This document shows positions 35,761 through 47,186 of a stretch of DNA of 64,000 bases, one piece after another. Every line of letters starts with the position of its first letter. Position 1 is the first letter of the stretch. The translations under genes and the position numbers were made by a program. Under the pieces are notes generated by a model. It had not been told where the DNA came from. It worked only from the letters and a program-made list of their open reading frames with translations, and made no database searches. Source of the stretch: Rhodamnia argentea (taxonomy: Eukaryota; Streptophyta; Magnoliopsida; Myrtales; Myrtaceae); NCBI RefSeq assembly GCF_020921035.1, contig NC_063153.1, positions 16,368,001-16,432,000 of the forward strand, read 5' to 3'.

Positions 35761-36505
35761 TAGAGGTGTCAATATGGGTGGAGAACCATATTTTAACCCA
35801 TATTCAATGCAACGGGTCAAAAATGGATCAGCCAATTCTAATAAATGGGTTGTAAATTGATATGAATTTTAAGACTATTATATGTCGGTTGAACCCATTT
35901 ACAACTCATTTAGCCTCGACAAACTCAATCCATTTACAATTCACTTTGCCCGTAAAATTCATTAGTTTATATTTTTATGTTTTTTAATTTTTATAAGGAA
36001 AAAAGAAAGAAAAATTAAAATGAAATTGAAAATATGAAAACTATTCACAGAAGTAGAATGTCACCGCCAAAGTAGATTTACCGCCATTGTCCGCCAACCA
36101 ACGCTCATGCCGTCTACCCCTATCGCCAACCCGCCGAATTTCGGAGGGGAAAATGGAAAAGAAAATAGAAAATAAAAAATACTTTCTAAAAAATAAAAAA
36201 TAATTTTTTGAACAATTGTAAAAAGTTTTCACTGGATTTATATTGTATGAAAGTGTTTTAGTAATATTATTCTTTTAACAAATTATAAGAAAGAAGTATT
36301 TCGTGATTTCATTAAATATATAAGTATTTAAGTAATACGGCTCGGGTCGGGTATGAGTTGGGTATGGGTTGGGTTAGGTTAGGTATGGGTCATTAAATTT
36401 TTTCTGCATGAAAATGAGTCAAAACGAGTTAAATGAATCAATGTGAATCGGACCATATTTGACTCAACTCAAACCCAATCCAACCCACATGGTTTGACAC
36501 CCCCA
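35761..36505. mobile_element. Non-autonomous hAT-like element
   Basis: The left end is tagaggtgtcaatatgggt. The right end, reverse-complemented, is tgggggtgtcaaaccatg. Flanking octamers are gaccagtc (left) and ggtcagtc (right), 6 of 8 identical. Subterminal words gggtcaa/ttgaccc recur. The interior is AT-rich and non-coding. It belongs with the larger element at 51,961-53,624. Confidence 0.65.
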
Positions 36506-37469
36506 GGTCAGTCCATGATTCAATGTTTTTAAGAAGAGACATCCCTTCGTCTATTCCATGAAACACAAAATCCTCACATGGACTCCCATTCTAAACATAT
36601 TTTCCTCCAAGTAAAATTCACTTTTCATTGTTTTTAAAGACAATTTTTTTTTTTTTTTGGTTTTCTTGAAGAATATTCCTCATTGACGACAGAGACCAAT
36701 GGTTGGCCATCATTGCGGCTACTGGCGATCATGACCAACGATTGATGGATGGGGATTGATGGTCGTAGCTATCGGCGACCGATGTGCAATTATTGGCAAC
36801 GGGCAAGTTGTCGATTTTCTGACTAAGTGTTGATTGGCCGATCTACTTATCTATTCTTACCATTTTACTGATTCTGACCAGCTTGCCAATTTTCGGGCCA
36901 GGCTATCGAGTTTCTAACTAATTGTTGACCGATTGATCAACTTACCAATTTTCTAACAAAGGTACGGATTAGCCATCCAAAATGGTCATTTTCGGGGTCA
37001 ACAATAGTATGGACTACTCCATCATGTCTTAGAAACGAAGAATTGTAAGAACTACTTAAATTTTAAGAAAAGCGATTAATAGAAAAGTCTGCTCTAATAT
37101 TCTATGGATTTGCAAAGGAGGTTAAAAGAGGATGAAGGTGTATATGTTCATATGAACATATTTATCTAATTGCCATTGTATACATGAGAAATGCTAAGAA
37201 ATTAAGGCCTTTTCACATGCAAATGGCAAATGCCGCTATGAAATATACATGGCGTTTGTTATGTGGTAATTAATTGTGTGTGAGTGAAGCCATGTGAGGA
37301 GGCCTTTTTGCCATGGCTTATTTGTTGGAGAGTGAAACTCCCTTGTATGAACATGTATATAAGACTCTGGAAAAAATAAAATAAATGCTCTACCATCTTA
37401 AACAGGTCTCTACAAGTTGAGAGGACATGAAGCCCTATGATTCATACGGGATATGACATGGCTTATACC
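36506..37469. other. Intergenic, nothing firm
   Basis: A stretch at 36,670-36,970 has recurring gattga/ccgatc words and may be a decayed element. No gene was recognised. Confidence 0.35.
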
Positions 37470-37951
37470 GAGAAAATTTAAAAAAAAAAAGTTTTAAACC
37501 TATTGTAATTATATCAATTCAGTCCTAAACTTTTTTTTTTGCTAGTCGAGTTCTAAATTTTTTTATTTGTGTCAATTCAGCCTATTTGGCTGGCCGGCGC
37601 TAACGTGGTAAATTTTTAATTATATTTTAATATTTTCCAAAATTTTCAACAATTTTTTTCTTTATTTTGGTTAGGCCCGGTAGGAGGCTACATGCCATTG
37701 CCTAGCGGCTACGAACCCTTACCCAATGGCTGCGAACACTCTCCAACGGCCGACGAGGGCTCGCAGGCCCTCGCTCAAGGGCACGTGGACAAAAAAATAT
37801 GGACAAAAATTATTTAAAAGTTTAAAAATATTTACAAAGTTCAAAAAATATTAAAATATTATTAAAAAAAAATTCACATCATCATCAACCGGCTAAATGG
37901 ACTGAATTGACACAATTACAATAGATTCGGGACTTTTTTGGTAACTCTTCC
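37470..37951. mobile_element. Small MULE-like TIR element
   Basis: The left end is gagaaaatttaaaaaa, then cctattgtaattatatcaat. The right end is the inverse, with acaattacaatag and gtaactcttcc. Flanking 9-mers are gcttatacc and gcttatgca, 7 of 9 matching. A GC-rich core (about 37,675-37,790) carries gagggctcgcaggccctcg, a short palindrome-like word seen also in the related element at 39,280. Confidence 0.65.
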
Positions 37952-38647
37952 GCTTATGCATAATAGAAATAGCCATCGTCATATATTTATACAATGGTGT
38001 TCTTACCATCGTTTATGATTCCATCTTTCACAAGTTGGTGGTGATAATGCCTAATCAATAGAGATGCCATAGTAGTCGAGATGCGTCATGGCCAGTACGA
38101 ATAAGGAATAAATAAATACTCACATGCATATATCGGTGAGATTCTAATGTAGTATTTTTACATTGTAAGATCAGTATGCTCTCCCACCCAAAAGAAAAAA
38201 AAGGGTCAGTATGCTCATTTACATGCATTTGAGTGTTAAATTGAATGTCAGCTCATGGCATGGCACTAATCTCAGTGCACGCATGATAATTACTCATTTA
38301 CATATAATGCATGATTCAAAATATTAAATTGCTTGAAATAATTTGTTCAAAAAGCGGTTGAATACTCGTTGTTTAGAGTATATCGATATCCTCGTTATTG
38401 AAGTGAGCATGTGTTGAGGGAAGTTTGACATCATTAATTAGTGTTTGTTAACGGCTTTTACGATTATGTGAATTCTTGATCCGTTGGTAAAAGTCTCCGT
38501 TTTGGTACGTGCTCCCAAAAGATGAATTGGTTCACACGTTAGACTGAGATTCAGCTACAATCACTTGAAATCATGTAGAATATTCTGCTAGGAAAATGTA
38601 AATTATTAAGCAATATGTTTAAAAAATATTGTACTATAGCCAAATGA
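37952..38647. other. Intergenic, nothing recognised
   Basis: AT-rich sequence with no gene, RNA or element boundary visible. Confidence 0.4.
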
Positions 38648-39146
38648 GGGGAAAAGTTTCAAAAAAGTCTTAAACCTGTTGCATTAATGTTAATTCAATA
38701 GTAAACCTTTTATTGGTGTTAGTCCTAAACCTTTTGCATTGGTGCCCATTCGGTCTTAAACCTTTTGTATTTGTGTCGATCGAGTCAATCCGGCCAATTT
38801 TGACCTTAAAATTCGCTCACGGGGACATCAGTTGTCTTACGTGACATGATTGGTGCTGATGTGGATATTTTTAATAATATTAATAATTTTTGGATTTTTT
38901 CTTCTTTTTCTTTTCTCTCAATCATTTAAAAAATTACCAAAAATATTTAAAAATATTAAAAAATATCTATGTCAACACGAGTCCTGTCATGTAGGTATAC
39001 CGACCTCCACGTCGCCGAGTTTTTGGCCAAAATTAGCTGGATTGTCTCAATGCAAAATGTTTAAGACTAAATGGGCACCAATAAAAAATTTAGGACAGAA
39101 TTGACACTAATGCAAGAGGTTTATGACTTTTTTGACACTTTTCTCC
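38648..39146. mobile_element. Small MULE-like TIR element
   Basis: The left end ggggaaaagtttcaaaaaag and the right end cttttttgacacttttctcc are inverted over about 150 bp. Repeated 'cctaaaccttttgcattggtg' units occur on the left and the inverse on the right. Flanking octamers ccaaatga (38,640-38,647 and 39,147-39,154) are identical. Non-coding. Confidence 0.72.
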
Positions 39147-39279
39147 CCAAATGATTGATTGACATTTCCTCCATTACAGTGATTCTTCTTAGTGACATAT
39201 ACTTGATGATTGATATTGTGTTGTTGTGCTCTCAAATCGAGTGATAAGGTGATCTCCTATCTTGGATCTAGAGATTTTA

Positions 39280-40658
39280 GGAAAAAATATAAAAAAAGGT
39301 TCTAAACCTATTGTATTGATGTCAATTTAGTTCTAAACCTTTAAATTATGCCAATTTAATCCTAGAACTTTTGCATTTATGTCAATTGAGTCAATCCGGA
39401 AAATTTTGACCAAAAATCGCTAACGTGAATGTATTCGTCCTATATGGCGTGACTAGCGATGACGTGGATATTTTTTTAAAAAAAAATTAAATACCTTTTT
39501 TTTTTCCTCTTTTTTGGCTGGCAAGCCCTTCTCTAACGAGGGTCCCGTCCCTTGCCAAATCTAAGCAAGGGCCACTTTGTCTGTTGTAGCCTCAGGCTAT
39601 TACGGCCTCGTCGAGAGCCGGGGAGGCCCTCGCCGAAGTCGTTCGTCGCCCCACCAGCTCTCGGTGAGGCAGCCGTCACTAGCGTCACGAGGGCTTGCGG
39701 GCCTTTGCTGGCCAAAATGAAAGAAAAAACGAAAGAAGAAACTGAAAAAAAGAAAAAATAATAAAAGATTTATTTGTATTCTAAAAAAATTTATTAAAAA
39801 TGTCAATGCCAGCACCGGTCATGCCACATAGGACGGCCGGGGTCCACGTCAACGATTTTTGGCGAAAATTAGAGTATGGACTCAATTGACGTAAATGCAA
39901 AAGTTTTAGGATTTAATTGGCATAATTGAAAGGTCTAAAACTTTTGACAAAAAAAAAAATCTATGACTTGGATTTGGTTTCCTCCCTCTGAGGACGGAAT
40001 TGTTTCTCTCCTTCCAAATTTGCCAAAAGAGCACAGTGACAAACTCCAAATCTGGCTCCCCCGAGTACCAGTACCCACAAAATAAACGTAGATGGCTCGT
40101 TCTTGAAGGGTGAAGCAATCGGCGCCATCTGGTGGATGTGCCGAGACTCCACTGGGAGGCTCATCGACGGCCACGCGAACTCCGTTCGGGGTTCGATCGG
40201 CTCTTCATGCCGAAACCCTAGCGCTGCTCCAAGCGGTGAAATGGGTGTCCTCCCCGAGGGTTAGCAAGAGTCATAGCGGAGTCTAACTGTTTAACACTTT
40301 AGTTTAACTCTTGTAAATATACTTCATGGAGCAGATCAGTCACCCTGGGATGTCCACGTGCTTATCAAGGAATGTCACCAGCTCCTTATCAGTATTCCAG
40401 GCCTCCAGCTTGTTCATTGTTCGCGGACCCAAAATAAGGTTGCGGATTGCGTCGTCAAAGCCCAAATCCAAAACATCCTCCCCTCTAATTAGGTCTCTAA
40501 CCCACCTCAGGCTCTTTGGGGTTAAGCTCACTCTGGTGTATCTAATAACTTTTGATTAAGAATGATGAATGAAGCTTTTTTCCGACAAAAAAAAAAAAAA
40601 AAAGAAAAGAAGTGGCACTAATACAACATGTTTATGACTTTTTTGGTACATTTTTTCC
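39280..40658. mobile_element. MULE-like TIR element split by a LINE
   Basis: The left end is ggaaaaaatataaaaaaag and the right end is ttttttggtacattttttcc, inverted. The repeated units match the element at 38,648. Flanks agatttta (39,272-39,279) and agatttct (40,659-40,666) match at 6 of 8. The GC-rich core 39,510-39,720 has gccctcgccgaagtc-like words and open frames that are compositional. The right TIR is interrupted at about 39,961-40,603 by a LINE tail, and the TIR resumes at gtggcactaatacaacatg. Confidence 0.65.
39961..40603 (+). mobile_element. LINE 3' fragment with inverted 5' part
   Basis: The sense part (40,055-40,603) encodes an RNase H-like end of a plant LINE: KINVDGSF, GAIWWMCRDSTGRLIDG, a frameshift, ALHAETLALLQAVKWV, then WDVHVLIKECHQLL and RTQNKVADCVVKA. 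It ends in 17 A residues (40,587-40,603). The first about 95 bp (39,961-40,054) read on the opposite strand as LFWQIWKERNNSVLRG, the segment that normally lies just upstream of RNase H. This inverted 5' block is the signature of twin-primed reverse transcription. Multiple stops make it dead. Confidence 0.8.
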
Positions 40659-41999
40659 AGATTTCTTGTACTGAGTTTAGGCTCATCCCAAAATATTTTA
40701 TAGATCGGTCAAGTTGGAAGTTTAGGGACATTTGGATAAACGCTTCCGAAGTTCTCTTTAATGATTGGATCAGCGGAGCCAATCCCTTTCAGGGGTTTAA
40801 GATAAGAGCCAACAAGAAAAAAAAGCTAACATCTCTACTCATTATAACTGCAAAGAACTCAATTTAGCTTGTTCTTAGGTTGAAGGATGAAAAATCGGAA
40901 AGAGGGGCGATCCGAGATCTACCCTCTGCGGCTTATTGTTGTGCTGCTACAAAGGGCAGGTACCTTGATAATTTCCGCATTAATACAATTGTATTAACTT
41001 CATTGATTACTTAAACTGAACGCAAAAGCAGAAACGATAGATAAGTACAACTTGCAAAACACGCACATAGGCGTAATTCTAGAGAGAGTGCTCTTATTGT
41101 ATTCAATAAAAAGGATGGACCAAACTTTGATATATACATAAGTAGGACCGATTTTTCATTTTATCCATTGTATATTCTTCGCAAGGACCAATTTGATTCT
41201 CTCGACAACGAAATTATGTCATTTCAATGGTCTAGCCTTCTCTCATTACTCCATGGACCACCAGCATTACAACATAAATATCAATGCAGTAGAGATGGAA
41301 GCATCACAAGAGATACTTACACTCTATCTACATTGTCAAGCAACATGTGTATAATAATGGATTTGGAAAAGTAGATCTTCATGATATTTCTGCAATTTAA
41401 ATGTGACCCATTTGGTAGAAAACAAAAAAGGAGTTGAAGTGTTGAACCCTCTTTTTATTGATTTCGCTAGACAAAGACTAATCAAATAATTTATGGTTCA
41501 TCCATCGTTTTCCTCTGGCTAGTGCATGCTTCGCGATCTGATTCGAAAAGGAGCTAATCGTTTGATAAATGGATTATTATCACTATACTCATTGAGGAAA
41601 AGATCAACGTTTGGTCTCTCTCCACATTCTTTAATTTAGTTTTCGCTGATCTTTCTTTTTAATTTTGTGTCATTCGCTTTTAAAGTTCTATCTATGCGAT
41701 AGCTACTCTTCCTATGATATACGCCATCTCTCTTCATCAGTCAATTATGCATTATGATTTGGTAAACTTAAAACTTAATTCTTTCTAAAGTCTGATAAAA
41801 ACTGTCAACAAATTAAGACTATAAACACATGATCAAAAGATCAATAGAGTGCTGCCAGCTTTTATAGAGAAGATAACTGATATTACTAAAGTACTTAGGT
41901 GGCCGAAAAATTAATGGAGAAGTAGTCATCAATCCAATACTAGCGTACAATCTTTCGACGCAATATACACTTAACTTAATCCCAAATGTTATGATTAAG
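40659..41999. other. Intergenic, nothing recognised
   Basis: AT-rich. The frame at 41,168-41,374 has no known domain. No RNA or repeat boundary was fixed. Confidence 0.4.
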
Positions 42000-42008
42000 A
42001 TTTTTTAA

Positions 42009-43594
42009 GGGAAAATTTCAAAAAAGGGCTCGAAGTGGTCTCATTTTCTCAAAAAAGGGCCTAGAGTGAACATCATTTCAAATAAGGGCCCGAAGTGCTT
42101 TAATCGTTTCAAATAGGGGCCTAATTGAAGGACATTTTTGTCTTTTAATCTTTTAGCCTTTTCTTTTCTATTTTCTTTTTTTTTCTCCTCCCCTCCCCTC
42201 CCCTGTTCATCGTCTCCTCCAGCACGTCTTCTTCGACAAGTCCTCCATCCCTCGCACCAACGGGAACTCCCACTTGTTGCCCAGCACGTGCGTGATCGCC
42301 GCCGCCGCGAGGTTGCTCATCGCCAACGTCCCTCCCACCACCACGCACCGCGTCCGCCCGTCCACCGACCGCATCCGCACCGGCTCCGGGACGCTAGGCT
42401 CCGCCGACGTGGCCCGGCACACCTCCCAGAGCTGGAAGTCGGTCGAACCTGTCCATTTCCAACGTGTTCGCATGCGAGAACAGGAGTGGTGCTGAACTTG
42501 TCAAGTCGTAGCACGGCATCAGAACCGGCTTCAGCGTGTCCCTCGGCGTCGGCTCCCTTCCCGCCCGTCACCGAAGGACTCCCTCACGAGCCTCTCCGGT
42601 GCGGCCGTCGCCGACAACGTGGAGCGGAACCCCCCCGCAGGAACCCACCCGAGCTGGAGACGGGCCGTGAGCGGTAGAACTTCCGGCCGTGGTCGGCGAG
42701 AAACTTCCACATGTCGTTTTCCCGGAAAATCGGGCGGGTGTGGTCCTTTGTGGCGAAGAGCGTGGTGGTAAGGATGCCACCTACACCGGTGCCCGCAGCG
42801 ACGTCGAAGTAGTCAACGATGCTGGCGTCCGGGTTGTCAAACTTCGACTTGAGGGTGCGCTCCGGATAGGCGAGGGCTTTGCCGGGGAGCATGCCCCGCA
42901 TGCCGCCGCAGTCAACGGCAAGGATGCAGATTTTGCCTCGCTGGTTCTTGATGGCGGAGGGGTTGTTATTGTCCACGTCGGCGTCGGCGGGTGGTTTTTG
43001 GGTTCATTTGCTTGGGGACCCAGAGCTTGGGGTCGTCGTAGCCGAAGAGGAACTTGCTCTCGAGGATTGAGAAGATCTCGTAGTTGAGCTTTGTCGGTGT
43101 CGATGCTCGGCTCTTCTGGCATCTCCGATGAGTTATTGTTATTGGTCACCATCGGAACGCCTCGTTTTTACGGTTTCTTTATCGCTGGTCCACAAAATCT
43201 CTCCACCATTCGGAAACACGCAACGAAATCCCTCCGCAAGACCGGCTCAAAGCCTCACTTCCGATCAATCCATTCGTCGCGAGGGAAAGAAATGAAGGAA
43301 CGACCCAACCCTTGGTCTCTCTCTCTCTTTCCCCGAGTGCGTCGGTAGATGGAAGACGAAGACCACCGTGCATTCAAGTCAGAAGAGATGATGAACAGGA
43401 GGGGAGGGGAGGGGAGGAGAAAAAAAGAAAAACAGAAAAGAAAAGGCCATAAGTTTAAAAGACAAAATTATCCTTCGATTAGGCCCTTATTTGAAATGAT
43501 TTGAGCACTTCGGGCCCTTATTTGAAACGATATTCACTCTAGGCCCTTTTTTGAGAAAACGAGGCCACTCCAGGCCCTTTTTTGAAAATTTCCC
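42009..43594. mobile_element. Pack-MULE-like element carrying a patatin-like gene fragment
   Basis: The left terminus gggaaaatttcaaaaaaggg and the right terminus are inverted copies over about 210 bp (42,009-42,220 and 43,381-43,594), estimated near 85-90% by eye. The 9-mers attttttaa at 42,000-42,008 and 43,595-43,603 are identical, the Mutator-type duplication. Each TIR contains about four 28-30 bp units of the form 'tttcaaataagggcc'. Between them is a GC-rich, exon-like patatin fragment on the minus strand and no transposase. A non-autonomous Mutator-like element with long TIRs, a 9-bp duplication and host-gene cargo is the definition of a Pack-MULE. Confidence 0.88.
42220..43152 (-). pseudogene. 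Captured group-III patatin-like (pPLA-III) gene fragment
   Basis: On the minus strand, in changing frames: an N-terminus with MPEEPSIDTDK, then YEIFSILESKFLFGYDDPKL, then ILAVDCGGMRGMLPGKAL (oxyanion-hole-like DGGGxRG, here DCGG), DYFDVAAGTGVGG (the non-canonical GxGxG site typical of group III), ATKDHTRPIF, and later FQLWEVCRATSAEP and AMSNLAAAAITHVL. The Asp expected in the VDGG motif reads VVGG. At least three frameshifts and the loss of the C-terminal third mean no active lipid hydrolase. The fragment ends at the left TIR near GMEDL. Group-III patatins act on membrane lipids in normal plants. This copy is cargo. Confidence 0.85.
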
Positions 43595-43603
43595 ATTTTT
43601 TAA

Positions 43604-45455
43604 TGTTAAATTCAGAAGTCTTTTTTTGAGAATTTGGGGGGTCGAATAAGGAAGACAATAGGACAGGTATATCTTTTCCGATACTTAGGCTAATTTTTCA
43701 GAAAGTGGGCTCTGTACTTACCCCTTTTCTATTCGGCCCTTGTATCGGTTATTTATAACATTATAGTTAAGAAAGAACAATATATCTTTTTCGCCTTCAA
43801 ATTTAAACATATGGATTAGGTCTGCTATGGAGCAGCTTATATTTATCGATCATTAGAGTACCGTGAAGCCGCTCGTGGAGCCGGGTTGTGTTCTATCATT
43901 CTCTTAAACCAAAAAAAAAAAAAAAAGAAATTTTTTGGCACTTGGCATTTCTTATAAAAATATGAAAAGGTACTTTTATTTCCCGGTTTTATTTTAATTC
44001 TGAAATTAATTCTCAAGTGATATGTTGAAATGTCAATTTATGACCATTGGAGGAGGAGCCCATGAACCACCGAATTAAATTTAATGTGCACAGCACCTTT
44101 CACTGACATCATTGGCATGGTCCTTAGAACACCCGCTACTATTTTGCTCATGCTTCGGCTAAGTGGGCTCTTTCACGTAATTCTGATTTATTTGTTCATT
44201 AAGAACTCACTTTTAACGTAAGTTTGGCTTCGACAGTCCCTTTAATAATTTATTCGGATTTTTACAACATTTTCATTCCCTTTGGAGATAATGCATTCTC
44301 ATTTTCAATGCCATTCTTACTGAGGTGTGGTTCATACTCTCCATCGATAGAAAAACACGGGGGTCTCGCTTATTATTGAGCGACCGGGAGTCGTCCGAGT
44401 GCAAGGGTAGCACCCCCGAACCGCCATAGGGGTTTTATAATTTGAGCCTATAATTTTTCATTGGTAGTTTGAGCTTAGGTCCATGAATAATTACTGTTAT
44501 ATTCTCTCTTTTTCCCTTGCAATTGAATAATGTAACAAGAGGTGCGATATGCTAATTATAGTTAAATCATATGTTGAACGTAACCCTAATTTAAGGGTGA
44601 ACCAATATAAAACATTGTGTCTCGATTTCTCTTTCTCGATGTTACGCTTCACTTCATTGTGATTTGAATTTACTGCTTCATTTTAACTTAGTGAACATAG
44701 GCCTTTCTCGATAAGAGTCTAGTAGACTCATCAAACGGATGGGGTCCGATCGAGTTTAGATAGGATAGAAAATGGTCCAATCTGAATTAACCAATTTAAT
44801 CCATTTTGACCCATTTTTCATGCAACACAAATTTATCAATCCATATCCGATCGATCTTCTAAATCACTTTTAATCAAATCTAATAATATATGTACCCAAA
44901 CTGCAGTGACATCACAAAGTCAGCAAGCGCGAGATCGATTAAAAGCGAAAGAAAGTCATAGAGGCGGATTGAGTCTAAATAAGTTGTGAACCCATTTAAC
45001 ACCAATATTATTTAAAGCTTTACCATTCTAAACCCATTTACTGAATTTAACTAATTCATATAACAACTCAACCTATCAAATATGGGTTAAAGAAATGAAC
45101 TTGTGACTCATTTTGGCTGTTGGGGAGTCTAGTTTAGTTCGGTGCAATCGTTCTCCATACTTATGTCTCAATCGGCGAGTCCCTAATGAAATCGGGGACT
45201 AGGACCTCGTTGTTGATTGTCGTACGATTTTTATAAATACTATCTTCACCTTTACCTCTCATATCAAATACCCTCCTCACGTTTTAAAACTTCTAACTAT
45301 CATCCTTATAAATTACAATGAATGTTAAATTGCTTCTCTCGGTTACAAATGATTTACCAAATTTCCTTTTCATTTTTGCTGAACTACCCCCATTCTCGGA
45401 AAAGCCCAACATCGATCCACACTCTCTCTCCCCGGTCCGAGAGGTAGCTCAGTTT
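43604..45455. other. Intergenic with decayed repeats
   Basis: An A-run at 43,911-43,927 may be a retroposon tail. The tract about 44,740-45,115 has gacccatttt/aaatatgggtta words like the hAT-like elements at 35,761 and 51,961 and may be a decayed relative. No gene was recognised. Confidence 0.4.
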
Positions 45456-45464
45456 GACGCGCCC

Positions 45465-47015
45465 GGGCTTTTTCAAAATCAAGTTAAAAAATAATAATAA
45501 TTACCAAATCAAGTGTAAAAAAATTTTATTTACCAAATCAGGTGCCGCTCGGCGATCTTGATGCCGAGCGGTCCCTCACTCGACAGTCACACCGCCGAGC
45601 GGGCCAAAAAAGCACAAAAACATTGCCCGCTCGACGGTCTTCTCGCCGAGCCGACAAAGCGCATATTTTTTTTTAAATTTTTTATTCCCGCTCGGCAATC
45701 TGGTTGCCGAGCGGGAGGAGGGCATACTTTTTTAAGAAAAATTTATGCTTGCTCGGCGATCATATTGCCGAGCAAGCACTCTTTTCTTATTTTCTTTTAA
45801 TCATTTTTTTATCATTCAATTTGTTCTCTGGAATGGACAAAATATTAATGAAATTTCTATATAATACAATGGTCTGCGTTAACAAGTGAGCAAATGAACG
45901 ATCGAGGCTGCGGAACGAATGCTCGCTCGTTCGCTCGCTCGGTCTCGGGGGTCGAGGGTCGCTCGTTCGTTCACTCCGCGGCCTCGATCATTCGTTCGCT
46001 CGCTCCACAAGGTCGAGGCTCGCTTGCTCTTTTGCTCGCTCATTCGTTCGCTCCGCGACCTCGATCGTTCACTTGCTCATCCTCAATTTTAATTCGTGGC
46101 GAACTTTCTCTATCAAAAACCTTTCGGATTCAGTTGGAAGGAAAGATCCCATGAGAAATCCATTTGCAACTTATCCTCATCGTCTGACATGGTCGTGCCG
46201 GTTCCTTCACCCAAACTCATTCCTGCAAATAATTCCAATTTACGGAAAGATGCATTCCCGAGTGAGTCCGCTCTATTGAGCACTAGGCATGGCAAGGAAA
46301 TCACGACGCGCAACGTAAACATGTGTGTTAAATTCATAAACATGGTGCATACGCTCTATTATGATAGTCCCTTTCCTCACCCTATAATGAGACCAGGATG
46401 TCTTGGTTTACTCCGACATGGAATGTAAACATGAGCGAGCGAACGAATGAACGAACGAACGAGCCTCAACCCTACGAAGTGAGCGAATGAATGATCAAGG
46501 CTGTGGAGCGAACGAACAAGCAAGTGAACGAACGAACGAGTGAGCAAGTGAACGAACGAACGAGTGAGCCTCGACCTCGCGGATCGAGCGAGCATTCGCT
46601 CCGCGGCCTCAATTGTTCGTTCGCTCACTAGTTAACACGGAACATTGTATTATATAGGAATGTCATTAATATTTTATCCATTCCAAAGAACAAATTGAAT
46701 AATAAAAAAATGATTAAAATAAAATAAGAAAAAGAAATTAAAAAATGATTAAAAAAGAAAACAATAAAAAAATTTTTAAAAAAAGGAAAAGTTGAGTCTT
46801 GCTCGGCAGTATGACTGCCGAGCAAGCATAATTTTTTTTTAAAAAAATTATGCTCTCCTCCCACTTGGCAATTAGACTGCCGAGCAAGTAATTTTTTTGC
46901 TTTTTTGGCCGGCTCGGCACCAAGACTGCTAAGCGGCACCTGATTTGGTAAATAAAATTTTTTTACACTTGATTTGGTAATCATTTTTTTTTTAACTTGA
47001 TTTGGAAAAAAGCCC
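45465..47015. mobile_element. Foldback MULE-like element with nested palindromes
   Basis: The left end is gggctttttcaaaatcaagt. The right end, reverse-complemented, is gggcttttttccaaatcaag. The arms are inverted almost to the centre: left to about 46,080, right from about 46,430. The 9-mers gacgcgccc at 45,456-45,464 and 47,016-47,024 are identical. Each arm holds several 20-24 bp palindromes of the form gctcggc...gccgagc (left near 45,547, 45,590, 45,628, 45,689, 45,750; right near 46,799, 46,862, 46,910), then an AT-rich tract, then an array of gctcgttc/gaacgaac words. There is no transposase. The loop (about 46,080-46,430) contains unique sequence of unknown origin. Confidence 0.85.
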
Positions 47016-47186
47016 GACGCGCCCACCACCGCGTCTCCCCTCTCTACCGTGCATGCCACCGTCACCGACCTCGGAACTAGGGCTAGCGAAGGTCGCCGAG
47101 CCAACTCAAGGCCAGATCGACCTCGATCCAGTGTCGATAGATGCCATGGCCGAGCTATGATATAGAGCTTTTGAGGCTCGTGAGCT

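Noticed and set aside
39906..40174. Independent small protein gene on the minus strand
   Set aside because: The only recognisable motif (WQIWKERN) is part of a LINE, and the frames continue into the RNase H segment read backwards.
42145..42780. Plus-strand frames over the patatin fragment
   Set aside because: They are antisense to recognisable patatin motifs and contain only compositional Arg/Pro-rich sequence.
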